Below the pieces are notes generated by a model. The model did no database searches. It was not told the origin of the DNA and saw only the letters and a list, made by a program, of their open reading frames with translations. From assembly GCA_014706295.1 (NCBI GenBank), contig JACSVZ010000004.1:90486547-90550546 (forward strand): 64,000 nucleotides of DNA, in the 5' to 3' direction. Below, piece after piece: positions 1 to 12,100 of the stretch; the stretch's first letter is position 1; every line of letters begins with the position of its first letter. Both the position numbers and the translations under genes were made by a program. Source of the DNA: Lycocorax pyrrhopterus obiensis (lineage: Eukaryota; Chordata; Aves; Passeriformes; Paradisaeidae).

Positions 1-455
1 AATTACTGCAGTTGAGGGATTCTTCCCCTATACTTGATACTGAATCCTGCTCCTATAGATACACTGGTACACAAAACCCACCAATGCTTCACAGCTGTTC
101 GGTGGGAGAGAACTTATCAAACAGAGAACAAACATTCTCTTTTGACAGGTCTACTGGAACTACTTTTCTCACTACAAACAGAAAAGGAAATCTTTATGTG
201 CCATTATTATACTCAAGCTATCTATTTCAGCAACTAATAAAAAGAGTTGGCAAAAAGATTATGAATACTGGAAATACTAGAAACACTGTAATTAATTTAG
301 CAGTTGATACTGATGTTACATATTTAAGTACCATTTCCTTTCCTTTTGCAAACTCCCTTGTCCCAGAACACCTAGCTTTCGCTAGAAGGCTGGTGATGAG
401 GGTCCCCTTCTGTAGTAAAACCTTCTCTTGCACAGAACTTGACACATTCAAGCAC

Positions 456-500
456 TAGTTATACACAAGAGGCACATCTTGTGCCTCTTGTGTGTAACTG
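456..500. repeat. Near-perfect inverted repeat / hairpin, 21-base arms, 3-base loop
   Basis: The left arm is 456-476, the loop tct is 477-479, and the right arm is 480-500. The inner 14 base pairs (acacaagaggcaca against tgtgcctcttgtgt) are perfect. The outer seven pairs continue with two G-T wobbles. The loop is shorter than in normal microRNA precursors. It could be a palindromic mobile-element remnant or an RNA hairpin in the intron; nothing seen decides between them. Confidence 0.8.
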
Positions 501-3500
501 ATACATCCTTCCTGGAAATTTTGTATGATTGTTTAAGCCAGAAACAAAGCAGATGAGGTTTTGTTTTTAGACACTGAACTACCAACTTCCTGCACGTTGT
601 GTTACGTAAGCAAAGTCCGTGACAGCCCCCACAGCACCACCCTCCTCATATTTGTATCTTTTCACTTGCTCACTCATGCTGCTCCTGTTTCCATAGACGC
701 ATCAGAGAAGTATGTGGGCAGGTTTGGTTTTCTTGCTTCTCCTTTATGAGAGCATTTGAACAGCAAATTGGAATTCGACTAAAATAGTAATATAAAAAAA
801 AAAGTCATCCTATGAATCCAAAATCCTGGCTTATGACCTAAACAAGTCCACAGGTCAATTTAAAGTTTCTCACAGAAAAGCAGACTTTCTGCCCTCCCCT
901 GGTTTGCTCTTTCACACTAAATCCAACTCATGAGCTCCACTGTTGCATGCACCCAAAAAATATGAGCCACCGTAACTCAACTGTAGGTCTACTGAGATTA
1001 CACCACACTCTCAGGTCCAAACTACACAAGTTTTTGAGTGGCATCAGTCTCCAGGTTTGGAAATTTAAGCAAATGGGAAGTCAGGAATGATGTCAGAGAA
1101 CAAGAGTTTAGTTGGCAGCCATCAGTGAAAAGCTGAGCAACTGCTCACACGTATCTTTGCAGTACAACCCTAACTCAGGCTTAGTAACCTAGTGCAGAAA
1201 GCAGCAGCACAAGCACACACATCGGATTACATGATAAGCAATAAATCCCTTGAGATTGCTAGAATGCAAAATGTTCAATTCAGACATGGCGTAAGCAAGG
1301 CTGATTACCAATACAGTCAGGACCCACCATTGCCAATCACCATGAAGAGCATTATCACAAACATGAAATGACAATGTTCAGTCAAATCATACTTTAATCA
1401 TGTAAGCACCTAAACATAATTTATGTTCATAATTATTGAAACTGATAATCTGAGTCTCTGAAACTAACGTATTAAAGTAACTATTCTCACTGCTGTGCAA
1501 GACAGGAGAGTTCTTCAGGTCCTAATCACAGAAGAACCAAACACCAGAGGACACCCAGTACACAGAGTAGAGCTGGGAAACAAACCTCACAAGTCTCAAC
1601 TCTGACAAAGTATTTTTAACAGGCTTTACCTCCTTGTCAGTTGCTAATACCTTTCTCTCAACTGGCAATTTCACGAATGCTGAGACCTGTCTTGCTCATT
1701 GTACCAGATCTGAACACCAAAGAATCAGGTTGCACAAAAAATACCATCTAACCACAAAACTGCTTACTCACACATCTTGAGGAATAGGAAGATAAAATCA
1801 ACAGACTGAAACTGCAAGTAGTGAGTAAGGTATTGAATTCATAGTGCTATACCATTTGTGAATAAAATTATGCAAAATTATGCAAAACCACCAAGGAAAT
1901 GTAAAGCCTCTGAGACAGTGAGAAGTAGTTCATACATTGAGAGCATGGCTTCAAGATTATATTAAGATCCAGCTAATCCCTGACTTCACAGGGCATTTCA
2001 GATATAAAAGGCCATAAATATTTTTCCTGCTGACAGAAGCAGCTGTACTGTGTCAGAGATGAAAGCAGTAGGGAACATGAGGGAGAAACACCAGAGCCCT
2101 GATACAGAGTAGACCCCACAGCCCAGCTCCCCAGTGTCCACTATCTGGGACAATGGTCAGGGGTCTTCCTGGACTATGTACCGACTGCAGTTCCTGGCTC
2201 TGTTCCCATGAGCAAGAATAATGCTGTAAACAAAGACTTCAGACTCAAAGAAAAGAAGTGCTATGGCCCTTTCTCTCACAAGGCCCAAAGGGGAAGGCTG
2301 AGGACAGCATGGACCTGGAAGCCCCTGCCCTCCTAAGGAAGGAGAGGGGTCACACAGGACATCTGGGATGCACCTGCACAGGCACAAAGGGCGAAAGAGG
2401 AACGGGGTGCAGAAAGAGAAACACTGATACAAACAGCCAATGAAAGTACATTGAAAGTGTGAAGGCATTTAAACAATGAGACTACTGCAGAGATTCCACG
2501 ATAGGTCTGCAGCAGCTGTAAACTGGCTGACCTGCCAAAGGTTTACACTGGAGCTCCCACCAGACTATAAAAATTCATGTGGAAATGGCACTGTGAGGAG
2601 CTCACCTCCTCTTTCATACACACCAGCTTGGTTTCTATTAACTTTACGACTCTGCGTCATGATGTGGATGAGACCCCTGGCAACACAGAACAAGGTTGAT
2701 AGGAAGTGGATGACAAAACCTATAACCACTATAAAAAATACAAATGGCAAAGAGAAGAATCTCATTCTGTGTGGGTGAGACAAACATGTAACACTTAAAT
2801 TTATCCTTGCCTAATCCACTAGATAGAAACTTATATCCACTTAACAAAGTGAACTATTTAATGTCACCCCATTTGCTCAGATGAACAGGCTTTTTGGCAT
2901 TAGATTTATTTAAAATCTTTGGTCTTTTGTTCACATCTATCAGTGACAGTTTACATTTATGAACATATTGCATCTCCTTTAGTGCACAGTATTGTCTTCA
3001 ATAACTTTAAAATAAAGACTTACATTATTAATCTTTATATATTCCACAGAGATGAAAGCCAGTTCAATTAGCAAGTCATGCCACATCATTCTTTCTAAAA
3101 TCTTATCACCAGTGCTGGAGTTGATATGCCACTTGATATTAATTTTTGGTTACTCTGGACATTGTATTATACAATTGCTGAGCCTTAGAGGGATCATAAA
3201 CGTGACTTTTTTTCTTCCCCAACTCTCTATTTCTCATTAGACAAACCAGGGAAAAAACCAGCTCTAATGGCAATGGCTCTCACAGCACTGTCTCTGATTT
3301 TGAGAAGAGCTGCTGTTTCAATGAGCAAGATGTTGACAGAAACAAGTGTACACTGTAGCCCATCAAACATCCTCCCTGTTTCCCTGGCAACACTCAGAGG
3401 CCTACACAAAGTGACTGCATCAAGCAGAAGAAAACTTGGAAGAGAGGAATCATTTCTGCACTTTAGCATCGTGTCATTACTATATTTGATGGTAAACAAA

Positions 3501-4469
3501 CCCCACAGAGACCAATCCACACAGTCGAGTGGAAACAGAGTACAAATGTATCCCCAGAAGTCTGAATGGGAAAAGGGAGCAGCCATGGCTTAGCAGTGCT
3601 GAGCTTTGCTCTCAGTTACAAACTGTAAACCTGTGAAAGAAAGAAATAACACTAAAATGCAGCCGTAAGAATACTAACCTGATTTTTGACTTCACTGTTT
3701 TCTTTGATGCTCATCACAGCATGAATATACAGTACAGATGGGCCTGGCTCATTTTCCCTTTCAGCCTCTAGACATATGGCTCAAACTGATGTTTCTTTGC
3801 TTAAGTAACTTTCTACGGTGTCTATGTCTCCTAATCAACCCGATCAGAGCAGAGCACTGCTGACAGGTGCTGGTTTCCCATCCAGACATGGCGGGACGCT
3901 TAGCCCTCTCCCTTTGGTTCTAGATTCTCTCTAGTCTGGTCTTGTTAAACAAAAGCGCTGTGAAAAACTTCTCACTCACCCTTTTCATTCTTGGGGACCC
4001 AAAACCAGGAAACTGGGAGTGGTTGCTGTTGCTGCGGCACCAAACTGGCATTTGTCTCAGCACAAACCACAATTCACAACCCATCAACAGTTTGCATAAA
4101 GTGCTGCAAACTCATAACATGTGCCAGAAGTATGAGCAACTGAAACTCTGGCCAGTATATTTGACTTTTGTTCCTATATTCCCATCTAAAAGGCAGTGAA
4201 ACACACATATTCACAGTGATTTTATGTACACATGGATGACTTGCAAGGAAAGGTTGACTTCTGATTCTTCTAGAGGGGAAATACTGAACATTTTTCTTAA
4301 GAAGTTACAAATTTGCCTTTGACTATACTTTTTATATTTTTGGAAAGTGTATTTATAATATTTCATCAAAATGACATATTAAAAGCAAGATATAAGGTGT
4401 ATTCATTGTCCTTTTTATTGAAAAAGTACAGGTAGCATTTAACTTTCTTGATGCTCTCTTTCCACATAT

Positions 4470-5336
4470 TCAATCCAATTGGGAATCTGAAGAGGTCCCA
4501 GTCAACTGGAAGCTGGCAACATTGTCCCAAGGCAAGAAGGATGACTGTAGTAGCTACATGCCTGTCAGTCTCACTTAAGTTTCTGGTAAAGTTACAAGGG
4601 TTATCCTGTAGCTAGTGAAAAACACCGGAAAGACAACACAGTCATTGGTCCCAGCCAGAACAAGCGCATGAAGTTAAAGTCCTGTTTAAGAAACTTAATT
4701 TCCTTTTACAACAAAGTAACCCAGGTAGTTGCTCAGGGGAAGCCAGTGGACATAAACTGTGGATTTCAGTAAAGCTACTGATCTGAGGCCTCTCACAGGA
4801 CCCTTCTGGACAAAATGTCCAGCACACAGTTGGATAAACACAGGTAAACTGGCTCACAGGTCAGGCGCAAAGGGTTATTTATAGTGAATAGGGTGGTGAC
4901 ATCAGACTGCTGACCTGTCACTAGTGGGTTTTCCCCAGGGCTCCATTTTAGGCTCAGTTCTCTTCAGTGGCTTCATAAACGACGCCAAGGAATACTAAGT
5001 AACTTTGCCAATGACACTAAATTGGGAAGAGCTGTCACCTCCGTTGAAGGCACAGAGACCCTGCAGAGAAACCTTGACAAATTACAGGGCTGGGCAATCA
5101 CCAACAACAGCAAGTTTAACAAGGGCAAGTGCTGGATTCTGCTCCTGGAACAGGGCATCCCTAGATGTACAGACAGACTGAGCAGAGACACTGGAGAGCA
5201 GCCACACAGAAAGAGATCTGGGGATCCTGGTCAATGGCAAGTTTAGTATGGGTCAGCACTACCCTGGCAGCCAGGAGGGCCAACTGTGTCCTGGGGGGCA
5301 TCAGGCACAGCACCACCGGCCAGGTGAGGGAGGTGA
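4470..5336 (+). mobile_element. CR1 LINE fragment (reverse-transcriptase C-terminal region, degraded)
   Basis: Read on the plus strand, 4920-5330 resembles the CR1 ORF2 end: a block like 'FADDTKLG', then a phrase like 'LDKLQGWAITNNSKFNKGKC', then 'AARRANCVLGGIRH'. Stops and frameshifts interrupt it. The 4470-4920 part is weaker but follows CR1 order. It stops abruptly near 5336, before the normal CR1 3' end, so the usual ATTCTATG-like terminal octamers are missing. The insertion is antisense to ARHGEF10. Boundaries are approximate. Confidence 0.8.
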
Positions 5337-5337
5337 A

Positions 5338-5373
5338 TTTCTTACACAAGTACACAGGTTTCTTACACAAGTA
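5338..5373. repeat. 15-base direct repeat, two copies
   Basis: The string tttcttacacaagta occurs at 5338-5352 and again at 5359-5373, a period of 21 bases, immediately after the truncated CR1 end. It may be a small local duplication at the deletion or insertion junction. Confidence 0.8.
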
Positions 5374-8300
5374 AATCAAAACCAAGAAGATACAACTTTC
5401 TGTTCACACTGAAAATATTCCCGTTCCTATATTAATTCAACTTTTCTATACTATGAACATATCTGTGCTTCTGCACATGGACTAACTGGGGTGAAGAGAA
5501 CAGCAATAGCCTACCAGAAACAATACATGGATTTACTAGGGAAAAAACTCTATCTCGCATCTTTCTGCCAACATCTCTACAGAAGAAAATTAACACATCA
5601 TGCTTTTGGCACACATAACTAAACAACTGCTTCCACAAAAACTGTCCATTTGGGATGCCAGAGAGTCACACAGACTTTCAAGTAAGACTAACTCTAATAC
5701 ATGAAAGAGGACTTTGACTAATTTGCTGAGAGAAAAGCGATCTGATAAACATGCTGTTTTTTCCTGAAGACTGAGAATGTGAAACGTTTAGTGGTTATTA
5801 TTGCAGGAAGCAAACACAAGTGGCAATTGCACTCCACTAGGAAACAATATTAGAATCGTAGAAATAAAGGACTCTGCCAAACAGCTGAGACTTCAATCCT
5901 TATTCATGTTCATAACTAAAAGAATTCAGTCTACTGTTGGTGCTAGGGGACAACAACAGAACAAGACAAGAGCACATCAAAGATGGGGCAGTATAGCAAA
6001 ATACACTCTAGGAAAATTTTCCTGCTTTCTCCCACACACCCTTAGGCCACACAGTTTCTCCGATCAAAATACAAAGGGCTTAAAACAAAAGACACAAACT
6101 TAATAGGCCCTAAATGTGTCCTCTAGAATTCAGAGACAAAAGACTGCTATACAAAGCTCAATTGGGTAGAAAACTGCCCATTGATGATTTTGCCAAGTGA
6201 AAACCAAGTTCACAAAGCCCTTGCTTTTCATCTTAGAATGGTACTAAAGCATGCTTTTGATTTATACATACACATAAAACCTTTCAACTTTTCAGCTGCA
6301 TATTAAAGACTGTACAAGATTAATTCAAATTCAGCTATTAATTCAGCACCTAAAGTAAAGTTTGCATCTTTAAACTATACTGCCTTTTCTTGCAATATCA
6401 CAGAAAACTGCAAGCACCAATTGCATTTAGTGAATAATAAACAGCAAGATACAATTGTGACAGATACCTCCTCACAGAAAAGGTTTTGGTAGAGAAAAAA
6501 GTGCCATGATAACAGAAATGTAACTAATAATGCATAATCCTCACAAGAACACAACCTGAATCCATCAAGAATCCTTGCTAATCACAGCAGTAATGTCAGA
6601 ATACCAACCTTACAGGAGTCACGTATTCAACCTGGCACGTGGCAGATACAAATCAACTTTTCTTAGTCTTCCAGAAATGCAAGAGGTAATCCCTCTACTA
6701 CTTCATGATTTTACACAGAATCACCATTATTCTATACCTCTTCAGTACCCACAAACCGGATATGTAAGCTGAAAATCAGGTCTGAGAAATGGTTTTATGT
6801 CTCAGAATTTTGCCTGCAGCATTCCAAACTGTTCTTGATCACTAGATTTTATTAGTACCACATACTATGAGGCCATTGGGATTTCATGGTATACTTTGAA
6901 AACAGAGGGAGACATAATTTTATGATAACTTTATGATGCAAAGATACGAAGTTTCAAGCAGAGTAGATAGTATTTCTCTGTTAGCACTTTGCAACTTGTA
7001 GTAAACACCCAGTAGTTTCATCAATGATGTGACACTACCATATTAAAGACCATGTCACCAACTATAAAATGCAGCAACTTGGTGGGTGCAAATAAAAAGC
7101 AGCACTGAACCAGTACACAGTCTTAGCAGACTTTCCTTCTGCAGGAAGCCTGTACTTTCTGAGCTTCTATAATCTTTAGCAGCCAACTTAAACTGGAACT
7201 AAGGAGACAACTCCACAGAACAACTAACACAATTAGGTGTGTATTCAAACTTGTCTATAAAGGCCAGTTCAAACAATTCTGCATTCAGAGTAACAGCTAG
7301 AGCAAACACAGTAGTATAGGCAAAAAGCAAGGCTATGAGGTTCCTCTTTCATGATTGTTTACATCTAATTTAGTTGGATCATTTGGCAGAAAAGTTTGAT
7401 TAAACCTGAGGGAGGTTTTTTCAGCATACCCAATATCCTTCAAATCCTTTTTATTTCTTATGTTTTGATCCTTTTTATTAAAAGACTGAATTAATATAAC
7501 AGAGCTTACCAAGAGAAAAATTAATTCAGCTCACATCTTACCTATTGAGTACCATTTAACCTGAAGGTTGATCTACAAATGATGTACAAAGTAATTTCTT
7601 TTTTTTTGTGTGATATTGTCACCAAACATGATGAAGCTGAAAAACCTCAAAAGCCAGGAGGTTCAAGTAAGTTCTACAGGACTGTTTGGTCAGGAGTTTT
7701 TGTTTCTCTCCTCATGCTTTTCTTCCTCATCTGACCTTGCTGACATGCAAGGATTTGGTCTTATCAGCTGTGAAACTGCTGCACAAAATCATAGTAGGAA
7801 TATTCAACAATCTGTTCCTCCCACACTTACCTACAAAAGGGACCTCCAATTCTAAGAAATACACTTCTTTATATAGTCCTCTCCGGGTTATGCATACAGC
7901 AGCTGGTAAGTTACAATATAAAGGCTTTAATCTCATTCTCTTAGTAGTCCATTAATGCTTAAAAGGAGTTACAAGAATTAAGTCATCCTTGAAATAAAGA
8001 TGTAACTGCCTGTAAAATCTTCTGTAGCTATTTACAAAGGGAGGAGCAAGAAGACCTGACAAGAACCATCCTGGAGACTACAGGGGGTATTAAATGCTGC
8101 ACTCTGATGGTGTAGCATTTATGCCTCCTTACAACACAACTGTGGGAAAATTCATGAAGCCAAGGGTGCAATATTAAATAAATGTAGTGTGAAATAATGC
8201 CTAGAGCTAGCACTGAAATCCATGTGAATTATAAACCATGAATAGGAATCAAATTACAATCTAGAGACATTAAGTGGATTTAATATTACAATATTCAGGC

Positions 8301-9015
8301 AAAAAACAGGATATAAAAATAACTCCTTATGTGTGAAAGTCTAGCTAACAAGTAAAGTCTTAAACTTTATACATCTCTTGAGGGCAGTTGGCAGACTTGT
8401 AGGGGGGATTAACTAGCACAGAAGAATTTGCAAACTTCAGAGCTTGAGGTCATTTTTGGAGAGAGGCTAGGAGGAAATTACCTATTAACATAATGTTTCA
8501 AAAACTTTCATTAAGGTTTTTTTCTGAAGCACTAGTTTGAAGGGCAAGATACCATGGGCTTGAGAGAAGTGAGTAAATTCTACCCTGCAATAACCACTTG
8601 TGTCCAGACTCTTAATCACAGCAGCAAGGTGGCTTGGTCATCTTTATCGAGAGAAACTTCCTTGCTTTAACTATGGGATAAAGAACATAGGCAGAACCAG
8701 CTACCACGGGACCGCTGGCGCACCACACCAAACCCACCTTTTTGCACATCTGCACCCTCTCATGCTTTAGAACTCTTTACTCATTCATGCACAAAATTCT
8801 AAACTACGACAAATACAAGTAATTCATGTCACAAGGCAGAAGCCTGGCTGTCAATTTTTGCATTCTCAGTTTCCAAAGAAAGAGGTTCTGCTACTCTTCG
8901 TGTTACAGAAATCTTCATGCACAAAATGCTTTCCTTTGTTTTCAGTAGCCCATTGAATTTCAAATATGGATTTTAACAAAGTAGTCTGTAAAAGTCAGTA
9001 ACTCCTGTCACTCAC

Positions 9016-9191
9016 TTGGCTTAGAGTTAATGATGACATTTTCAGCAGAGTGCTGGGGTGGGAACCTGCAGTTCTCTCCTTGGCCCTCACTGCTGCCATA
9101 CTCTATGACGTCCACTTGTCCCAGCGGAACGCTCCACTTCAATAAATACCTCTGGCCAGTTGTCATGGCGCCACTGCTTTCACAGGAAGAG
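9016..9191 (-). CDS. ARHGEF10: ARHGEF10 coding exon 17 (c17): PH-like region, last exon in the window
   Basis: This 176-base exon encodes residues 666-725: [12 protein letters not shown], then [20 protein letters not shown], then a variable tail ending VIINSKP plus one base. The core matches recalled human [20 protein letters not shown]; the first residues are divergent and about two longer than human. The acceptor cttccag precedes 9191, chosen because it completes the phase-2 Arg codon. The donor gtgagt follows 9016. It exits in phase 1, so the next exon should start with the rest of an Asn-type codon and lies beyond base 1. Confidence 0.93.
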
Positions 9192-12100
9192 CTGGAAGAT
9201 GCACAAACTATTATTGCAACAAGCAACTGTGTTTCATGGCATGCTATTTATTATTATAGCTTCTAAAATCTGCTGTTTATCAGCTTGAGTACAGTGCACA
9301 ACTTGAAAGAAATACATGCACCGGGCTGACTTTTGTGACTTCAGAGTCAGGCCACCAGCTCATGCTGGTCATCTAGACTGTATGTGAAGAAAGACCTGCG
9401 GGTCATGTCATCTGTAAAAATATCTATCTTTTGCAAACCAGGAACACTCAAACGTCCCAGGTGCCTAGGGACCACTAGTTACAGATGAATTTTCTATGGC
9501 TTGCAAAAGATACATACTTTTACAGAGGACATGATCCTCAGAGGGTCAGACACTTGGCATGATCATAAACTCTTCACATGGAAAACAAAAGCAGACTGCA
9601 CTTTGCTGCTTCAAGTACAAATACAGAAAATCCAAGACTTTACCGGTATGAAAGAAGATCAAATATGAATAGTTAAAAACAATATCCAAGTGTTACTAAG
9701 GAACTAAGGAATTTGTAAAGGCAAAGATCACAGGATAACTGACATGAGCTTGTTCATCTTCCGAACATTACGTGGTACTTCTCAGTCACTAACATGAGAC
9801 CAAGCAATCACACACTTAGAAATATATGCACAGGATTCATACTTCAGTTATGAATTAAGATAACTCACATTATGCTTAAGAAAAGCTGTTCTTGGAAGAT
9901 TTTAATGATCCACATTTTCTTTGTCAGAATGTACCATCACATAAAGCAATTTATGACACAAGCAACATATGAATGTGAATACAACCTTGGCATACACAGA
10001 CATTTAGTAACATTAATAATTACAGCCAACAAAAGCACAGAAGGAACTATGAAAAAATGTTTTTTTCAAAGCAGTTCACCTTTAATCCTTCAATGCTTGG
10101 TCTCAGAGATAACAACCCTTCTCCATCTGGAACTTTTTTAGCCACTTCCAGGTTTGTTCTGGCATTAACCTGCATTAACTTTATGGGTTTTGTTTTGTAT
10201 ATTTGTTGGGGGTTGCTTGTTTTGCAGAGGGTGGAATTTAATTTACAAATCATGTCAACTTACAAATCTGTGTTACAGTCTGAATTTAAGGAAGAAGAGA
10301 AAAAAGTCTTACCCTGGCATGCCTGTATTCCACTAAGCACTAATACACAGCAATAACTAGACACTACAGAGCATTTCTATCTGTACTCTCCAACTGCTAT
10401 AATTTTCTTACAAATTTACTCTAGAACGTCCAAATATCAGCCAGCAATTTAGACGACTATAACAAAGCTAGTTATCCATTTATTATGACTACTCCTAGAA
10501 ATCATTAGCCACAGTAAATACAACAATACAAAGGCAATTCAAAAAATGTCATTTTTTTTCCAGCTGAAGTTCAAATGATCATCTAAAAAATATAAATTAA
10601 ATCTTACCGAATATTTACTGTTGCACACATCAGCACATCATTTAACATGAAAAGCCGCCGTTCTTTGGTTTTGATAATTTCTCCTTTGTCATTATAAACT
10701 GTCTCAACCATATCATCAGTCCGTATGAGGTACCTGTTTCCGCTGCTGAGTAGCTGGATTTTGAAAATAATCAGCACTGTATATTATACACCACACATCC
10801 AACATCCGGCGCACAAAACCCACAAACAATGAGTTATTACTTGCCATCCTAGCACAAGTGATTGCAGGTGGATTTGCCAAGGGCATTAGGTCTCTTCATT
10901 AGTCTGCTTTTCATTTAGAGAAACAGTAACTTCTGCTGTCATCAATGTGGACTGAAGGGGTTTTGGATCTTAAGGCAGACCATGGTTGCTCTGGGAATCT
11001 TCCACACTGACAAAGGTTTCTTGGCGAACAAAATGATACCTCCCACAATTTCTGTGATTTCCTTCCCTTGTCCCTTCTTTCATAGTCCACTGAAGACCTA
11101 CAAATGATTCCAGCTGTTCAAAGTGGGAGGCCAGAGTGTGAGGAGGAAGTGTGCTCAGCCTGCTCTGCCCCCCGGCTCACACAGCTGAGGAGCACAGCTG
11201 GCAGGGTGCCACAGACTGTGGAGAAGATGACAGGTCCAAGAGATTCATGGCACGTAAATTGCTCCTGACATTTGCCTTCAAGGGCTGAGGATCAGCACAG
11301 TGTGAAAGCATGAACTAATCCCTTACATGTCAAACACACCTCCTTCACCACCTATCTCACCCTGGCTGCATTGTTCCAAAACTGTATATGCAAATATACA
11401 GGCCCAGGAGGGTCAACCCTGTCCTGGGGTGCATCAGGCACAGCATCGCCACCCAGGCAAGGGAGGGGATCGTCCCCTCTGCTCTGCACTGGCCTCACCT
11501 GAATATTGTGCGCAGTTTTGGGTGCCACAATGTAAGAAAGATATTAAGCTATTAGAGTGTCCAAAGGAGGTTCTCAAGGATGGTGAAGGGCCTTGAGGAG
11601 AAGCCGTATGAGGAGTGACTGAGGTCACTTGGTCAGTTCAGTCTGGAGAAGAGGAGACTGAGGGGAGACCTCATTGCAGCTACAACTCCCTTGTGAGGGG
11701 AGGGTTCTTCACCCAGAGGGTGGCTGGGCACTGGAACAGGCCCCCCAGAGTAGTGGTCAAAGCCCCAAGCCTGACAGAGCTCAAGAAGCATTTGGACAAT
11801 ATTCTCAGGCACTTGGTGTGACTCTTGGGGGTGGTCTTGTGCAGAGACAGGAGTCAGACTCAGTGATCCTGATGGGTCCTTTCCAACTCAGCTGATTCTG
11901 TGATATTAACACACAAGGCCTGCAGGACCCTGTGAGATTTGGGGTGACTACCCATGTATACATCAATCCCCCACTGCATAACACACAAAATCTTGCAGTC
12001 AATATCAACTGACAAAAGGTAACCTGGGCCACCTCTTCAAAAGTGCATTCTGTGTCTTGGAACTATTTGCAGATGATTAGTAGCTGCTTCAAGAAGCAAG

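Larger units (their letters stand above)
1..9015 (-). other. ARHGEF10: ARHGEF10 intron after c17 (partial)
   Basis: This stretch is intron running off the left edge, AT-rich and without any exon I can support. I looked for the expected next coding segment (human-like VYMGPGQLYQDLQNLL) on the minus strand and did not see it. It holds a strong inverted repeat at 456-500 and a degraded plus-strand CR1 LINE near 4470-5336. The remaining sequence shows no structure I can name. Confidence 0.75.

Noticed and set aside
12..458. 148-codon plus-strand frame at the left edge
   Set aside because: It has no homology or domain and lies in the intron, antisense to ARHGEF10.
456..500. Reading the hairpin as a canonical microRNA gene
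   Set aside because: The loop is only three bases and the stem is nearly perfect, unlike a normal precursor; kept as an unexplained hairpin.
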